The notes beneath the pieces were generated by a model. The model searched no databases. It worked only from the letters and a program-made list of their open reading frames with translations, and was not told where the DNA came from. A DNA stretch of 19,976 nucleotides, taken from positions 1-19,976 of the forward strand of contig DASUJB010000108.1 in assembly GCA_036279475.1 (NCBI GenBank), in the 5' to 3' direction. Position 1 is the stretch's first letter, and each line of letters begins with the position of its first letter. Shown one piece after another: positions 1 to 7,818 of the stretch. Origin of the DNA: ZC4RG19 sp036279475. GTDB taxonomy: Bacteria > Actinomycetota > Acidimicrobiia > Acidimicrobiales > VFJN01. The translations under genes and the position numbers were made by a program.

Positions 1-18
1 CCGGCCGCCGCGTCTGCC

Positions 19-2814
19 GTGGTGCGGGTGCCGGTGACCGCGCCCGGCCCTCCCGGCCTCGGCCGGGGCGTCGTGGTCGGCGCCGGCGACCCGGTCCCGC
101 CGCCCTGGTCCGGCGTCCCGGAGGTGACGGTCGACCGGGCGGCCCTCGACGTCCCGCCCGGCGAGGCGTCACCGGTGGTGGACCGGCTGCACGACCACTG
201 GGCGAGCCGACGGCCCGTGGTCGTGCGCCTGGCGGTCGACCCGGCGGAGCTCCGTGCTCCCCGGTCCTACACGGCAGAGGAGGTGGGCGATCCCTGGCTG
301 GTCGACCCCGGCTTCGACCCGGTCCACGACCGCCTGCACTTCCTGCTCTGGGCCAACACCTACGACGCCCGGGGTGCCGCCGAGCCGGTCTGGTGGTGGG
401 GTCGCAAGGCCCTCCGGGCCGGCGCGTCGCCGGGCGGAGGCACCGGTGACGTCCTCCTGCCCGACGGCACGCCGGCATGGGTGGACGGGGGGCCACGGGG
501 TGACGACCCCGGGGCGCTGGCCGGTGGTGCGGCGGTGGTGCCCTCGGAGGCCGTCGAGGCCGGGCACGTGCGGGCCGCCCCGGTCCACCGCCCGCCCGGC
601 GCCGACCTGGCTGCCGACCAGCTGGCGGCCGTGGCCCACGGGTCGGGGCCGGCACGTGTGATCGCCCCCGCCGGCTCGGGCAAGACCCGCGTGCTGACCG
701 AGCGGCTGCGCCACCTGGTCGTCGACCGGGGCTACGAGCCGGCTTCGGTGGTGGCGGTCGCCTACAACCGCAAGGCCCGCGACGAGATGGTGGCGCGCAC
801 CCCGGGCGTGGGAGGCCGCCTCCTCACCCTCAACGCCCTCGGGTACGACGTCGTCACCGCCGGCCTGGGGCGGCGACCCGAGGTGCTGGACGAGCGCCGG
901 GTGCGCCACTTGATCGAGCCGCTGGTGCCCACGGGCGCCCGGCGCCTCAACACCGATCCCCTGGCCCCGTACCTCGAGGCGCTCACCACCGTGCGCCTCG
1001 GCCTGCGCCCCCCGCTCGCCGTCGAGGACGAGCGGGGGGACGTGCCCGGCCTCGCCGACGCCGTCCCCCGGTTCCGGGCCGCCCTCGCCCGGGAGGGAGC
1101 GGTCGACTTCGACGAGCAGGTGCTCCTGGCGGTCGAGCTGCTGCTGCGCGACGGCGCCTTCCGGCGCGCCCAGCAGGCCCGCCACCGCCACCTGCTGGTG
1201 GACGAGCTCCAGGACCTGACGCCCGCCCACGTCCTCCTGGTGCGGCTCCTGGCGGCGCCGGCCTTCGACGTGTTCGGGGTCGGCGACGACGACCAGGTGA
1301 TCTACGGCCACGCCGGCGCGTCACCGCGGTTCCTCACCGACTTCGGGTCGTACTTCCCGGGGGCGCAGGGTCACGCCCTGGAGGTCAACTACCGCTGCCC
1401 CGCCCCGGTCGTCGGCGCCGTCGGGCACCTCCTGACCCGCAACCGCGCCCGCGTCCCCAAGGTCGTCCGGGCGGCCCGGCCCGACGACGATCCCGGTGCC
1501 CTCCAGGTGCTCCGCCACCCTCCGCAGGACGGCGCGGCGGCGTTGGTGGACGTCGTCCGGGGATGGCTGGACGGGCCCGGCGCCGTGGCGCCGGCCGACG
1601 TGGCCGTCCTGGCGCGCGTGGGATCGCTGCTCCTGGCCCCCCACGTGGCGCTGGGAGAGGCGGGCATCCCGGTGCAGTCCGTGCTCCGGCCGGACGTGCT
1701 GGGGCGGACCGGGCTGCGGGCGGCCCTCGCCTACCTGCGCATCGCCGGCTCGCCGGCGGCGTTCGACCCCGCCGACCTCGTCGAGGTGCACCGTCGGCCC
1801 AGCCGGGGCCTGCCGCGCTGGGCCGACAGGTGGCTGTCACGCTGCCGGTCGATCGACGACGTGCGGCGGGCGTCGCAGCGCATCGACGACGCCAAGGTGG
1901 CCGGCAAGCTCGACGACCTGGCCTCCGACCTGGCCGGGCTGGCCGCCGTGGCCCGGACCGGCATCACCCGACGGGTCCTCGAGCACGTGCGCGACGTCGT
2001 CGGCCTCGCCGGTGCCGTCGATCTCCTCGACGCCACCGGTGGCGGTGACGGCCAGTCCCACCACGACGACCTGGACGCGCTGCTCCAGGTGGCCGACCTC
2101 CATCCCGAGCCGACGGGCTTCGCGCCCTGGCTGCGCGACGCCCTCGCCCGGCTTCCGGACGCCGACGGCGTCACCCTGTCCACCGTCCACCGGGTCAAGG
2201 GGCGCGAGTGGCCCAGGGTGGCCCTCTACGGCGCCACGGACGGGGTGATGCCGCACCGCTTGGGTGGCCCGGCCGCCGTCCCCGAGGAACGGCGCGTGTT
2301 CCACGTCGCCCTCACCCGGGGCATGGGGCGGGTGGCGGTGCTGGGGGACGCCTCCCGGCCCTCCCCGTTCCTGGACGAGCTCCGCGCCGACGCCACGGCC
2401 GACGAGCTGTCCGCAGCCGGTCGCGCCGAGGACGCGCCCTCCGCCGGGCCGAGGGGGGCCGGCGCCGGTGGGGCGGGGACGGCCCGGTCCGGACCCGGCG
2501 GCGCCCCGAGGCGACGGGGCGCTGGTGAGGGTCGCGCCCGGGCGGGGGTGCCCGTGCCGGCGGCGTCGGGCCCTGAGGCCGCCCGCCTCGAGGCTGCCTT
2601 GCGCCAGTGGCGGAAGGAGCGCAGCACGGCCGACGGCGTGCCGGCCTACGTCGTGGTCAACGACCGCCACCTCATGGGCATCGCCGAGCGGCGCCCGGCC
2701 ACCCGCGGCGAGTTGGCGGCGTGCCCCGGCATCGGGCCGGCCAAGCTGGCCGCCTACGGCGACGAGATCCTCGCCCTGGTGGCGACCGCCGGCGCTGCCG
2801 CCGACGGCGGGTGA
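19..2814 (+). CDS. uvrD2: UvrD2-like superfamily 1 DNA helicase with C-terminal HRDC domain (5' end may lie outside the window)
   Basis: ATP-dependent 3'-5' DNA helicase of the UvrD/Rep/PcrA family, acting in DNA repair. Visible motifs from the GTG at 19: Walker A PAGSGKT (K222), Walker B DELQD (395-399), motif III GDDDQ (422-426), motif IV LEVNYRCP, motif V STVHRVKGREW (721-731) and motif VI EERRVFHVALTRG (756-768). After a low-complexity Gly/Ala/Arg linker (about 810-850) comes an HRDC domain (about 858-921) with the PGIGPAKLAAYG core. Helicase plus HRDC is the arrangement of mycobacterial UvrD2. Unusual is a roughly 200-residue segment ahead of the Q-motif (ADQLAAVAHG, about 198-207), including a Trp-rich patch (PVWWWGRKA); I do not recognise it. 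No stop precedes the GTG in this frame and no Shine-Dalgarno sequence is visible, so the true start may be upstream of the window. Confidence 0.93.
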   Translation: MVRVPVTAPGPPGLGRGVVVGAGDPVPPPWSGVPEVTVDRAALDVPPGEASPVVDRLHDHWASRRPVVVRLAVDPAELRAPRSYTAEEVGDPWLVDPGFDPVHDRLHFLLWANTYDARGAAEPVWWWGRKALRAGASPGGGTGDVLLPDGTPAWVDGGPRGDDPGALAGGAAVVPSEAVEAGHVRAAPVHRPPGADLAADQLAAVAHGSGPARVIAPAGSGKTRVLTERLRHLVVDRGYEPASVVAVAYNRKARDEMVARTPGVGGRLLTLNALGYDVVTAGLGRRPEVLDERRVRHLIEPLVPTGARRLNTDPLAPYLEALTTVRLGLRPPLAVEDERGDVPGLADAVPRFRAALAREGAVDFDEQVLLAVELLLRDGAFRRAQQARHRHLLVDELQDLTPAHVLLVRLLAAPAFDVFGVGDDDQVIYGHAGASPRFLTDFGSYFPGAQGHALEVNYRCPAPVVGAVGHLLTRNRARVPKVVRAARPDDDPGALQVLRHPPQDGAAALVDVVRGWLDGPGAVAPADVAVLARVGSLLLAPHVALGEAGIPVQSVLRPDVLGRTGLRAALAYLRIAGSPAAFDPADLVEVHRRPSRGLPRWADRWLSRCRSIDDVRRASQRIDDAKVAGKLDDLASDLAGLAAVARTGITRRVLEHVRDVVGLAGAVDLLDATGGGDGQSHHDDLDALLQVADLHPEPTGFAPWLRDALARLPDADGVTLSTVHRVKGREWPRVALYGATDGVMPHRLGGPAAVPEERRVFHVALTRGMGRVAVLGDASRPSPFLDELRADATADELSAAGRAEDAPSAGPRGAGAGGAGTARSGPGGAPRRRGAGEGRARAGVPVPAASGPEAARLEAALRQWRKERSTADGVPAYVVVNDRHLMGIAERRPATRGELAACPGIGPAKLAAYGDEILALVATAGAAADGG

Positions 2815-2836
2815 CACCGGCCGGGCCGGCGGGCGC

Positions 2837-2865
2837 TTGACTGCAGCAGGCACCGCGACGATCAT
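2837..2865 (+). promoter_or_regulatory. Sigma-70-type promoter ahead of the small ORF and alpha/beta hydrolase
   Basis: TTGACT (2837-2842, 5/6 to the -35 consensus) and GATCAT (2860-2865, 4/6 to the -10 consensus) are separated by exactly 17 bp. This is the best housekeeping-type promoter in the window. The start point would be near 2872, about 28 nt before the ATG at 2900 and about 138 nt before the hydrolase GTG. It implies that the hydrolase is transcribed separately from the helicase. Confidence 0.6.
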
Positions 2866-2899
2866 CCGGCCCCACGACGCACGGCAGCGGGGAGATCTG

Positions 2900-3013
2900 A
2901 TGGCCACACGACGTCGCGACCTCGACCTCGACCCGGTCGCCGGGTGGGACGTCCGGCACCGTTGGCGCCCCCGCCCGTCCCGGTGCCCGCGACCGGCGGG
3001 AGGGTTGCCGTGA
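2900..3013 (+). CDS. Possible 37-residue leader or small protein, overlapping the hydrolase start
   Basis: The ATG at 2900 follows GGGGAG (2889-2894) with a 5-nt gap. The frame runs 37 codons to a TGA at 3011-3013 that overlaps the GTG start of the next gene (3010-3012) in a GTGA junction, the classic geometry of translational coupling. The product begins MATRRRDLDLDPVAGWD and turns into an Arg/Pro-rich tail. No domain is recognised. Composition is not decisive at this length and GC content, so it may be chance. The promoter, ribosome binding site and exact overlap are what support it. Confidence 0.35.
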   Translation: MATRRRDLDLDPVAGWDVRHRWRPRPSRCPRPAGGLP

Positions 3014-3900
3014 GCTCCCCCGCGGCTCCCCCGGCGCCCTCCGACGACGACCTCACGCTGCCGCCGGGTGACGAGCTGGTGGTGGTCACCGACGACGGTG
3101 CCCGCCTCGCCGTCACCGTGGCGGGCCCGGCGGGCGCCGACGGCCCGGTGGTCGTCATGCCCCACTGCTGGACGGGGACCCGGGCGGTGTGGGTACCGGT
3201 GGCCCGTCGCCTCCTGGCCGAGGGCCGCCGCGTCGTGCTCTACGACCAGCGGGGCCACGGCGCCTCCTCGCCCGGGGGTGCACCGCTCACCATCGACCGG
3301 CTCGGCGACGACCTGGCCACCGTGCTGCGCTACCTCGACCTCCCCGACGTCGTCCTCGTCGGGCACTCGATGGGCGGCATGACGGTCATGGCCTTCGCCT
3401 GCCGCCACCCGGACCTGTTGGGCGGGGTGCGGGGCGTCGTGCTGGCGGCCACCGCCGCCCACGGGATGTCCACGCCTGCCCGCGAGCGCCTGTGGCGCAT
3501 GGCGCTGTGGCGCTCGTGGGTCGACGTCCCCATGGGTTGGCCTCCCCTGGGGCGGCTCCTCGTGCGGGGCACCTTCGGCGTCCGGCCCCGCCGCGCCCAC
3601 GTCGAGGCCACCCGGGCCATGTTCGTGGCGACGGAGGCCGGCGTGCGCCGGGACAGCGTGGTGGCGATGGGCGACATGGACCTCCGTGCCGGACTCGGTG
3701 CCGTCGACGTGCCGGCGACTGTCCTGCTCGGCACGCGCGACACCCTCATCGCCAACCCGCTCACCCGGGCCATCGCCGACTCCCTGCGAGGGGCGTCGCT
3801 GACCGAGCTGGCGGGGGCGGGCCACATGCTGCCGTTCGAGCGCCCCGACGAGGTGGCCGCCGCCGTCCGGGACATGGCCGGGTCCGGCCGGCGTCGCTGA
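3010..3900 (+). CDS. Alpha/beta-fold hydrolase (296 aa)
   Basis: Serine hydrolase of the alpha/beta-hydrolase superfamily; the substrate cannot be predicted. From the GTG at 3010 the nucleophile elbow is GHSMGG with Ser120. The likely catalytic acid is Asp244 in GTRDTLI and the histidine is His272 in GAGHMLPFERP. An oxyanion-hole HCWTGT segment and the common YDQRGHGASS strand-turn motif lie upstream. I chose the GTG at 3010 because GGGAGG lies a few bases ahead (2998-3003); an in-frame ATG at 2944 would add 22 Pro-rich residues and has no such site. No signal peptide or membrane segment is seen, so the enzyme is probably cytoplasmic. The family covers esterases, haloperoxidase-like enzymes and lactonases. 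Confidence 0.9.
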   Translation: MSSPAAPPAPSDDDLTLPPGDELVVVTDDGARLAVTVAGPAGADGPVVVMPHCWTGTRAVWVPVARRLLAEGRRVVLYDQRGHGASSPGGAPLTIDRLGDDLATVLRYLDLPDVVLVGHSMGGMTVMAFACRHPDLLGGVRGVVLAATAAHGMSTPARERLWRMALWRSWVDVPMGWPPLGRLLVRGTFGVRPRRAHVEATRAMFVATEAGVRRDSVVAMGDMDLRAGLGAVDVPATVLLGTRDTLIANPLTRAIADSLRGASLTELAGAGHMLPFERPDEVAAAVRDMAGSGRRR

Positions 3901-3983
3901 CGGGCGGGCGGGCCGTCGGGACCTGGCGCCGACCGGGTCGGCCCTCCGGGGGGCCACCGAGCCCGAGGGCACCCGGGAGGGCC

Positions 3984-4003
3984 ACGGCGCCCGGGTGCGC
4001 CGT
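3984..4003. terminator. Stem-loop between convergent hydrolase and MpaB-like genes
   Basis: The 7-bp perfect stem ACGGCGC/GCGCCGT with a 6-nt loop sits 84 nt after the hydrolase stop and 64 nt beyond the stop of the opposing gene. There is no U-tract, as is usual at this GC content. Bidirectional termination is inferred from position. Confidence 0.35.
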
Positions 4004-4029
4004 CGCCGCCCCTCGCCCGCCCGACCGGG

Positions 4030-4049
4030 CCCGGCCCGGCCCGGCCCGG
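4030..4049. repeat. Four tandem CCCGG units
   Basis: Four perfect copies of CCCGG lie in the short convergent intergenic region, just outside the 3' end of the MpaB-like gene. Probably slippage-derived simple sequence; no function is apparent. Confidence 0.6.
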
Positions 4050-4066
4050 CGGAGCGCGTCGGACGG

Positions 4067-5002
4067 TCAGGCGGGCACGGGCTCGGCGGCGCAGCGGCGC
4101 CGAGCCTCGGACAGGGCGGCGGGCGGCCCGCCGGCGAAGCGCAACGCGCCCAGCAGCGCGTGGGTGGCGGGGATCACGACGGCCTGGGACACCAGGGTGG
4201 GCCGGGGCAGGGCCAGCATGTCCCGCCCCCACGGCGGCAACAGGCCGACGGCCGCCTGGATGACGACCTGGTGGGCGGCTGTGACGAGTGGGCTCACGCC
4301 GCGCCCCTGCACGGGGTGGGTGAGGAAGCGGACGGCCCGGCGGGCCTGGTCGCTGCCCACCAGCCCGGGGCGGACGCCGCGAAGGTAGGCGCGCACGGCC
4401 ACCCGTGACTTCGGCACGTCCCGGCCGCCGAGCCGCTCGGCGATCGTCGCCATCTCGTGGAGGTAGCGGTCCGCCAGGTCGCCCCGGACGGGGAAGGGCG
4501 TGAACCGCTGGTGTGCCCGCAGGAAGCTCGACACCTCGGTGACGTGCACCCACGTGACGAGCTCGGGGTCCTCGGCCGAGTACGGCCGTCCGTCGGGCGC
4601 CGTGCCCCGCACCTTGCGATGGATGCCCTGCACCAGCTTGATGAGTCGCTCGGCGGCCTCGGTCGAGCCGTAGGTCGTCCCCGTCACGAAGGACTCCGTC
4701 CGGCTGAGCCGGCCGAGGGGATCCTCCCGGTAGCTGGAGTGCTCGTCGACACCGGCGATGGCCAGGGGGTGGAGGGTCTGCAGCAGGAGGGCGGCCAGGC
4801 CACCCACGAGCATGGAGGGGTCGGCGTGGACGCGCCAGGTGACGCTGCCGGGACCGAACAGCCCCGGGTCGCCGGGCGGGTCCGTGTACTGCTCGAAGGG
4901 GAGGCGGTCGGCGGTCAGCGAGCGGGCGAGGGGGGCCATGAGCCGGTCGCGCAGCGGGCCCCCGACGAGCGGCAGCGAGCCGAGCGTCGGCATCGGGACC
5001 AT
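4067..5002 (-). CDS. MpaB/DUF2236-family (rubber-oxygenase-like catalytic domain) protein, 311 aa
   Basis: The protein resembles the 'oxygenase MpaB / DUF2236' family, whose characterised relatives include fungal MpaB and the heme-containing latex-clearing proteins. Supporting stretches are GSVTWRVHADPSMLVGG, LLLQTLHPLAIAGVDEHS, LSRTESFVTGTTYGS and DPELVTWVHVTEVSSFLRAH, in family order; heme and oxygenase activity are inferred from family membership. The start at 5002 (MVPMPTLGSL) is chosen because AGGAGG lies 4 nt upstream (5007-5012 on the complementary strand). The open frame continues to 5356, but that extension is a Gly/Pro/Arg-rich stretch containing a (GE)n run made by the hexamer repeat, and is rejected. 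A hydrophobic segment (about 62-85) is part of the fold. The substrate is unknown. The gene is monocistronic and converges on the hydrolase. Confidence 0.82.
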   Translation of the reverse strand: MVPMPTLGSLPLVGGPLRDRLMAPLARSLTADRLPFEQYTDPPGDPGLFGPGSVTWRVHADPSMLVGGLAALLLQTLHPLAIAGVDEHSSYREDPLGRLSRTESFVTGTTYGSTEAAERLIKLVQGIHRKVRGTAPDGRPYSAEDPELVTWVHVTEVSSFLRAHQRFTPFPVRGDLADRYLHEMATIAERLGGRDVPKSRVAVRAYLRGVRPGLVGSDQARRAVRFLTHPVQGRGVSPLVTAAHQVVIQAAVGLLPPWGRDMLALPRPTLVSQAVVIPATHALLGALRFAGGPPAALSEARRRCAAEPVPA

Positions 5003-5048
5003 CGTTCCTCCTGTCGGTCTCGTCGAGCAGGCGGGGAGGGAGGCCGGC

Positions 5049-5054
5049 ATCGTA
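5049..5054 (-). promoter_or_regulatory. Likely -10 element of the MpaB-like gene, abutting the hexamer repeat
   Basis: On the minus strand this reads TACGAT, a good TAnnnT -10 hexamer, predicting a start point near 5042 and a 40-nt leader to the ATG at 5002. The -35 region at 17 bp spacing (about 5072-5077) falls inside the CGAGGG repeat, so no independent -35 sequence exists. Confidence 0.4.
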
Positions 5055-5125
<71 letters not shown>

Positions 5126-5311
5126 CGGCGGGCCCGGGGGTCCCTGGCGCCGGGGCGGCGACGACCAGCCCGGGCCGGGGGGGCCGAGCCACGGCGGGCG
5201 TCGACCGGGGTCCGAGGGCCGACCGTGGCCCCAGCCGGACCCGGCCGCCCGCGCCGGCGGCGTCACGGGTGGGATGGTGCTTGGTGGCCCTGTCGTGTAG
5301 ACGTTGCCCGC

Positions 5312-5560
5312 ATGTCGACGAACGACCCGCCCCCGGCCTCCGACCTCGCCGTGCACATCGCCGCCATCAGCGACGAGCCGCTCGTGGAGGGTGACGAGGT
5401 CCTGTCCGTGTGGATGCTCGTGAAGTCGCGCGACGGTGACGGCGACGTGGTCTGGGGGGTGCGCAACGCCGGGGAGCCGCTCACCTCCGAGGAGCTGCTG
5501 GGCGCCCTCACCGGCTTCACCCAGTCCCTGGCCCGCGACCTGGCCGCCGACTGGGAGTAG
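5312..5560 (+). CDS. Small acidic protein of unknown function (82 aa)
   Basis: The frame opens with MSTNDPPPASDLAVHIAA and ends LARDLAADWE. It has a Pro-containing disordered start and a central beta-hairpin-like segment (LSVWMLVKSRDG / DVVWGVRNAG). A C-terminal helical part follows (SEELLGALTGFTQSLARDL). The balanced amino-acid composition, with few Arg/Pro/Gly runs, argues for a real gene, in contrast to neighbouring shadow frames. There is no Shine-Dalgarno sequence; TAGACG at 5298-5303 would permit a leaderless start. No family is recognised. The regulator of the glutamine synthetase block converges on it from the right. Confidence 0.7.
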   Translation: MSTNDPPPASDLAVHIAAISDEPLVEGDEVLSVWMLVKSRDGDGDVVWGVRNAGEPLTSEELLGALTGFTQSLARDLAADWE

Positions 5561-5639
5561 GGACCGGCTCGGCGCCGTCGGCCCCGGCCGGGCGGCCGAC
5601 GGGCGCGGGCCCCGGTCCCGAGGGCGCGCCGTCGGTGGC

Positions 5640-5668
5640 CGCCGGTCCGACGGTGGGTCGGACCGGCG
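5640..5668. terminator. 12-bp perfect stem-loop between convergent genes
   Basis: Arms 5640-5651 and 5657-5668 are perfectly complementary (core GCCGGTCCGAC) around a 5-nt loop GGTGG. The stem lies between the stop of the 82-aa gene (5560) and the stop of the GlnR-like gene (5721), both reading toward it. No U-tract follows. Best read as a bidirectional terminator or mRNA 3'-end stabiliser. Confidence 0.6.
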
Positions 5669-5720
5669 ACGCCGCCCCGCGGGGAGGGGAGGGAGGGGCG
5701 GTGGCCGGTTGCGGGCTGGC

Positions 5721-6401
5721 CTAGATGCTCCAGCGGCTCTGCCCGAACCGGTAGCCGACGGACCGGACGGTCTGGATCAGGTTCGCGTGCTGCTCGCCCA
5801 ACTTGGCCCGCAGACGGCGGATGTGGACGTCGACCGTGCGGGCACCGCCGTAGTACTCGTAGCCCCACACCCGGCTGAGCAGCGTCTCCCGGGTGAACAC
5901 CCGGCCCGGGTGGGAGGCCAGGAACTTGAGCAGCTCGTACTCCATGTAGGTGAGGTCCAGGGGAGCGCCGTCGATGGCGGCCTGGTACGTCTCGAGGTTG
6001 AGCACCAGCGGCCCGTACTCCACCAGCTCCGGACGCGTGCCCCTGCCGCTGCGCCAGAAGAGGTGCTTGAGGCGGGCCTCCAGCTCGAGCGGCTGGAAGG
6101 GGTAGAGGCAGAAGTCGTCGAAGAGCTCGTCGCGCAGCTCCAGGTCGCCGAGCTGGCCGCCCGACACCAGCAGCAGCATCGGCTCGAGCGGCAGGTCACG
6201 CTTGCGCAGCGTGCGGCACAGGGCGAAGGCCCCGTCGGGATCGTTGGCAGCCACCACGATGGCACCGGTCCAGCCGTCGTCGGGCTCGACGCGCACGGCA
6301 GTGCGCTCGTCGACCACGGCCTTCCACGGGTAGCCCGAGAGGTCGAGTGCCTGTGCCAGCTCGGGGGGGACGGGGTCGGGATAGACGAGGAGGGGTTCCA
6401 T
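5721..6401 (-). CDS. glnR: GlnR-like OmpR-family transcription regulator with degenerate receiver domain (226 aa)
   Basis: Predicted DNA-binding regulator of nitrogen assimilation. Residues 1-115 have the shape of a response-regulator receiver but lack its chemistry. The beta-1 acidic pair is replaced by LLVYPDP, the phospho-acceptor position by hydrophobic/Ala residues (IVVAAND, about 48-54), and the conserved KPF lysine by Tyr100 (LYPFQPLELEARL). Residues about 128-220 form a PhoB/OmpR winged helix (LDLTYMEYELLKFLASHPG, VFTRETLLSRVWGY, TVDVHIRRLRAKLG, TVRSVGYRF). Streptomyces GlnR is likewise an orphan, phosphorylation-independent OmpR-type regulator, and this winged helix looks very close to it from memory. 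The gene starts 24 nt after a glutamine synthetase stop on the same strand, suggesting an operon, with no histidine kinase in the window. Another PhoB-like regulator is the alternative. Confidence 0.82.
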   Translation of the reverse strand: MEPLLVYPDPVPPELAQALDLSGYPWKAVVDERTAVRVEPDDGWTGAIVVAANDPDGAFALCRTLRKRDLPLEPMLLLVSGGQLGDLELRDELFDDFCLYPFQPLELEARLKHLFWRSGRGTRPELVEYGPLVLNLETYQAAIDGAPLDLTYMEYELLKFLASHPGRVFTRETLLSRVWGYEYYGGARTVDVHIRRLRAKLGEQHANLIQTVRSVGYRFGQSRWSI

Positions 6402-6425
6402 CCTGCGATCGCGGGTGCCGACCCC

Positions 6426-7769
6426 TCACAGCCGGGCGAGGTAGCGGTCGAGCTCGAAGTGCGTGACGTGCGTCTTGAACTCCATCCACTCCTTCCGCTT
6501 GTTCTTGATGAACCACTCGAACACGTGCTCGCCCAGCGCCTCGGCGACGAGCTGCGAGTCCTCCATCACGTCGAGCGCGTCGGACAGCGACTGGGGCAGG
6601 GGGTCGATGTGCTCGGCCATGCGCTCGGCGTCGGTGAGCTCGTAGAGGTTCACCAGGGTCTCGTCGACCAGCGGGTAGCCCTCCTCGATGCCCTTGAGGC
6701 CGGCGGCCAGGATCACGGAGAAGGCGAGGTAGGGGTTGCAGGAGGGATCGGGCGCCCGGAACTCGAGGCGGGCGCTCTCGGCCTTGCCCCGCTTGATGGG
6801 GGGCACGTTGACGATGACGGAGCGGTTGTTGCGGGCCCAGGACGTGAAGATCGGCGCCTCGTAGCCGACCACCAGCCGCTTGTAGGAGTTCACCCACTGG
6901 TTGGTGACCGCGGTGAGCTCGCGGGCGTGGCGCAGCAGGCCGGCGATGAAGTGCTGGGCCACCTTCGACAGGCCGCGGGGGTCGCCGGCGTCGAAGAAGG
7001 CGTTGGCGTCGCCCTCGAAGAGCGAGAGGTGCGTGTGCATCCCCGAGCCCTGCACCCCGGTGAGCGGCTTGGGCATGAAGGTGGCGTGCACCCCGGCCTC
7101 GAGGGCCACCTCCTTCACGACCAGCCGGAAGGTCATGACGCTGTCGGCCATGGTCAGGGCGTCGGTGTAGCGCAGGTCGATCTCGTGCTGGCTGGGCGCG
7201 TCCTCGTGGTGGCTGTACTCGACGGGGATGCCCATCGCCTCGAGGGTGTGGATGGTGCGCTGGCGCAGGTCGGTGGCGACGTCGGCCGTGGTGAGGTCGA
7301 AGTACGACGCGTCGTCCAGCGGGGTGGGGGTGCCGTTGGGATCGCCGTCGGCGAAGTAGAAGAACTCCATCTCGGGAGCGGCGTAGAAGCTGAAGCCCCG
7401 GTCGAGGGCACGGTCGAGGTTGCGCCGCAGGACCTGCCGGGGATCGCCCTCGAAGGGGCTGCCGTCCAGGTTGACGATGTCGCAGAACACCCGGGCCGAC
7501 GTGCCCAGGCCGTCCGCCCACGGCAGGATCTCGAAGCTGTTGGGGTCGGGCTTGGCGAGGACGTCCGACTCCTGCACCCGGGAGAAGCCGTCGATCGACG
7601 AGCCGTCGAACCGCATCCCCTCCTCGAAGGCCCCCTCCAGCTCCACCGGCGAGATAGCGAACGACTTCAGCTGGCCGAGCACGTCGGTGAACCACAGCCT
7701 GACCATGCGCACGCCGCGCTCCTCGACCGTCCGGAGCACGTACTCTCGCTGCCGCTCGGAGCTCTCCAT
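6426..7769 (-). CDS. Type I glutamine synthetase, GSI-alpha-like (447 aa)
   Basis: ATP-dependent glutamate-ammonia ligase family. Canonical GSI motifs are present: RFDGSSIDGFSRVQESD (53-69), APEMEFFYF, GVQGSGMHTHLSLF, NSYKRLVVGYEAP and RLEFRAPDPSCNPYLAFS. The length matches Bacillus GlnA (444 aa). Arg64 in GFSRVQESD aligns with the Bacillus subtilis feedback-inhibition arginine (Arg62), whereas the GSI-beta enzyme in this window has Glu there. At the adenylylation loop it reads NLYELTDAER (374-383) instead of the NLYDLPPEE consensus, so GlnE control is doubtful although Tyr376 is present. First gene of a presumed two-gene unit with the GlnR-like gene. The ATG at 7767-7769 has no Shine-Dalgarno sequence and is preceded by a hairpin (7780-7794). 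A GlnA2/GlnA3-type paralogue with another substrate, such as a polyamine, cannot be excluded. Confidence 0.92.
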   Translation of the reverse strand: MESSERQREYVLRTVEERGVRMVRLWFTDVLGQLKSFAISPVELEGAFEEGMRFDGSSIDGFSRVQESDVLAKPDPNSFEILPWADGLGTSARVFCDIVNLDGSPFEGDPRQVLRRNLDRALDRGFSFYAAPEMEFFYFADGDPNGTPTPLDDASYFDLTTADVATDLRQRTIHTLEAMGIPVEYSHHEDAPSQHEIDLRYTDALTMADSVMTFRLVVKEVALEAGVHATFMPKPLTGVQGSGMHTHLSLFEGDANAFFDAGDPRGLSKVAQHFIAGLLRHARELTAVTNQWVNSYKRLVVGYEAPIFTSWARNNRSVIVNVPPIKRGKAESARLEFRAPDPSCNPYLAFSVILAAGLKGIEEGYPLVDETLVNLYELTDAERMAEHIDPLPQSLSDALDVMEDSQLVAEALGEHVFEWFIKNKRKEWMEFKTHVTHFELDRYLARL

Positions 7770-7779
7770 GGGGAGATGT

Positions 7780-7794
7780 TGGGGCGGCGCCCCA
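7780..7794 (-). promoter_or_regulatory. Short perfect hairpin in the leader of the GSI-alpha-like gene
   Basis: TGGGGC/GCCCCA, a 6-bp perfect stem with a 3-nt loop, ends 11 nt upstream of the ATG at 7769. The gene lacks a ribosome binding site, so a structure here could affect initiation, but no mechanism is demonstrated. Confidence 0.35.
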
Positions 7795-7818
7795 GGACCC
7801 GCAAGCTGACCGGATCCG

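Noticed and set aside
1837..3972. 711-codon minus-strand frame opposite the helicase and hydrolase
   Set aside because: No recognisable domain, His/Gly/Arg-rich shadow composition, and it overlaps two supported plus-strand genes.
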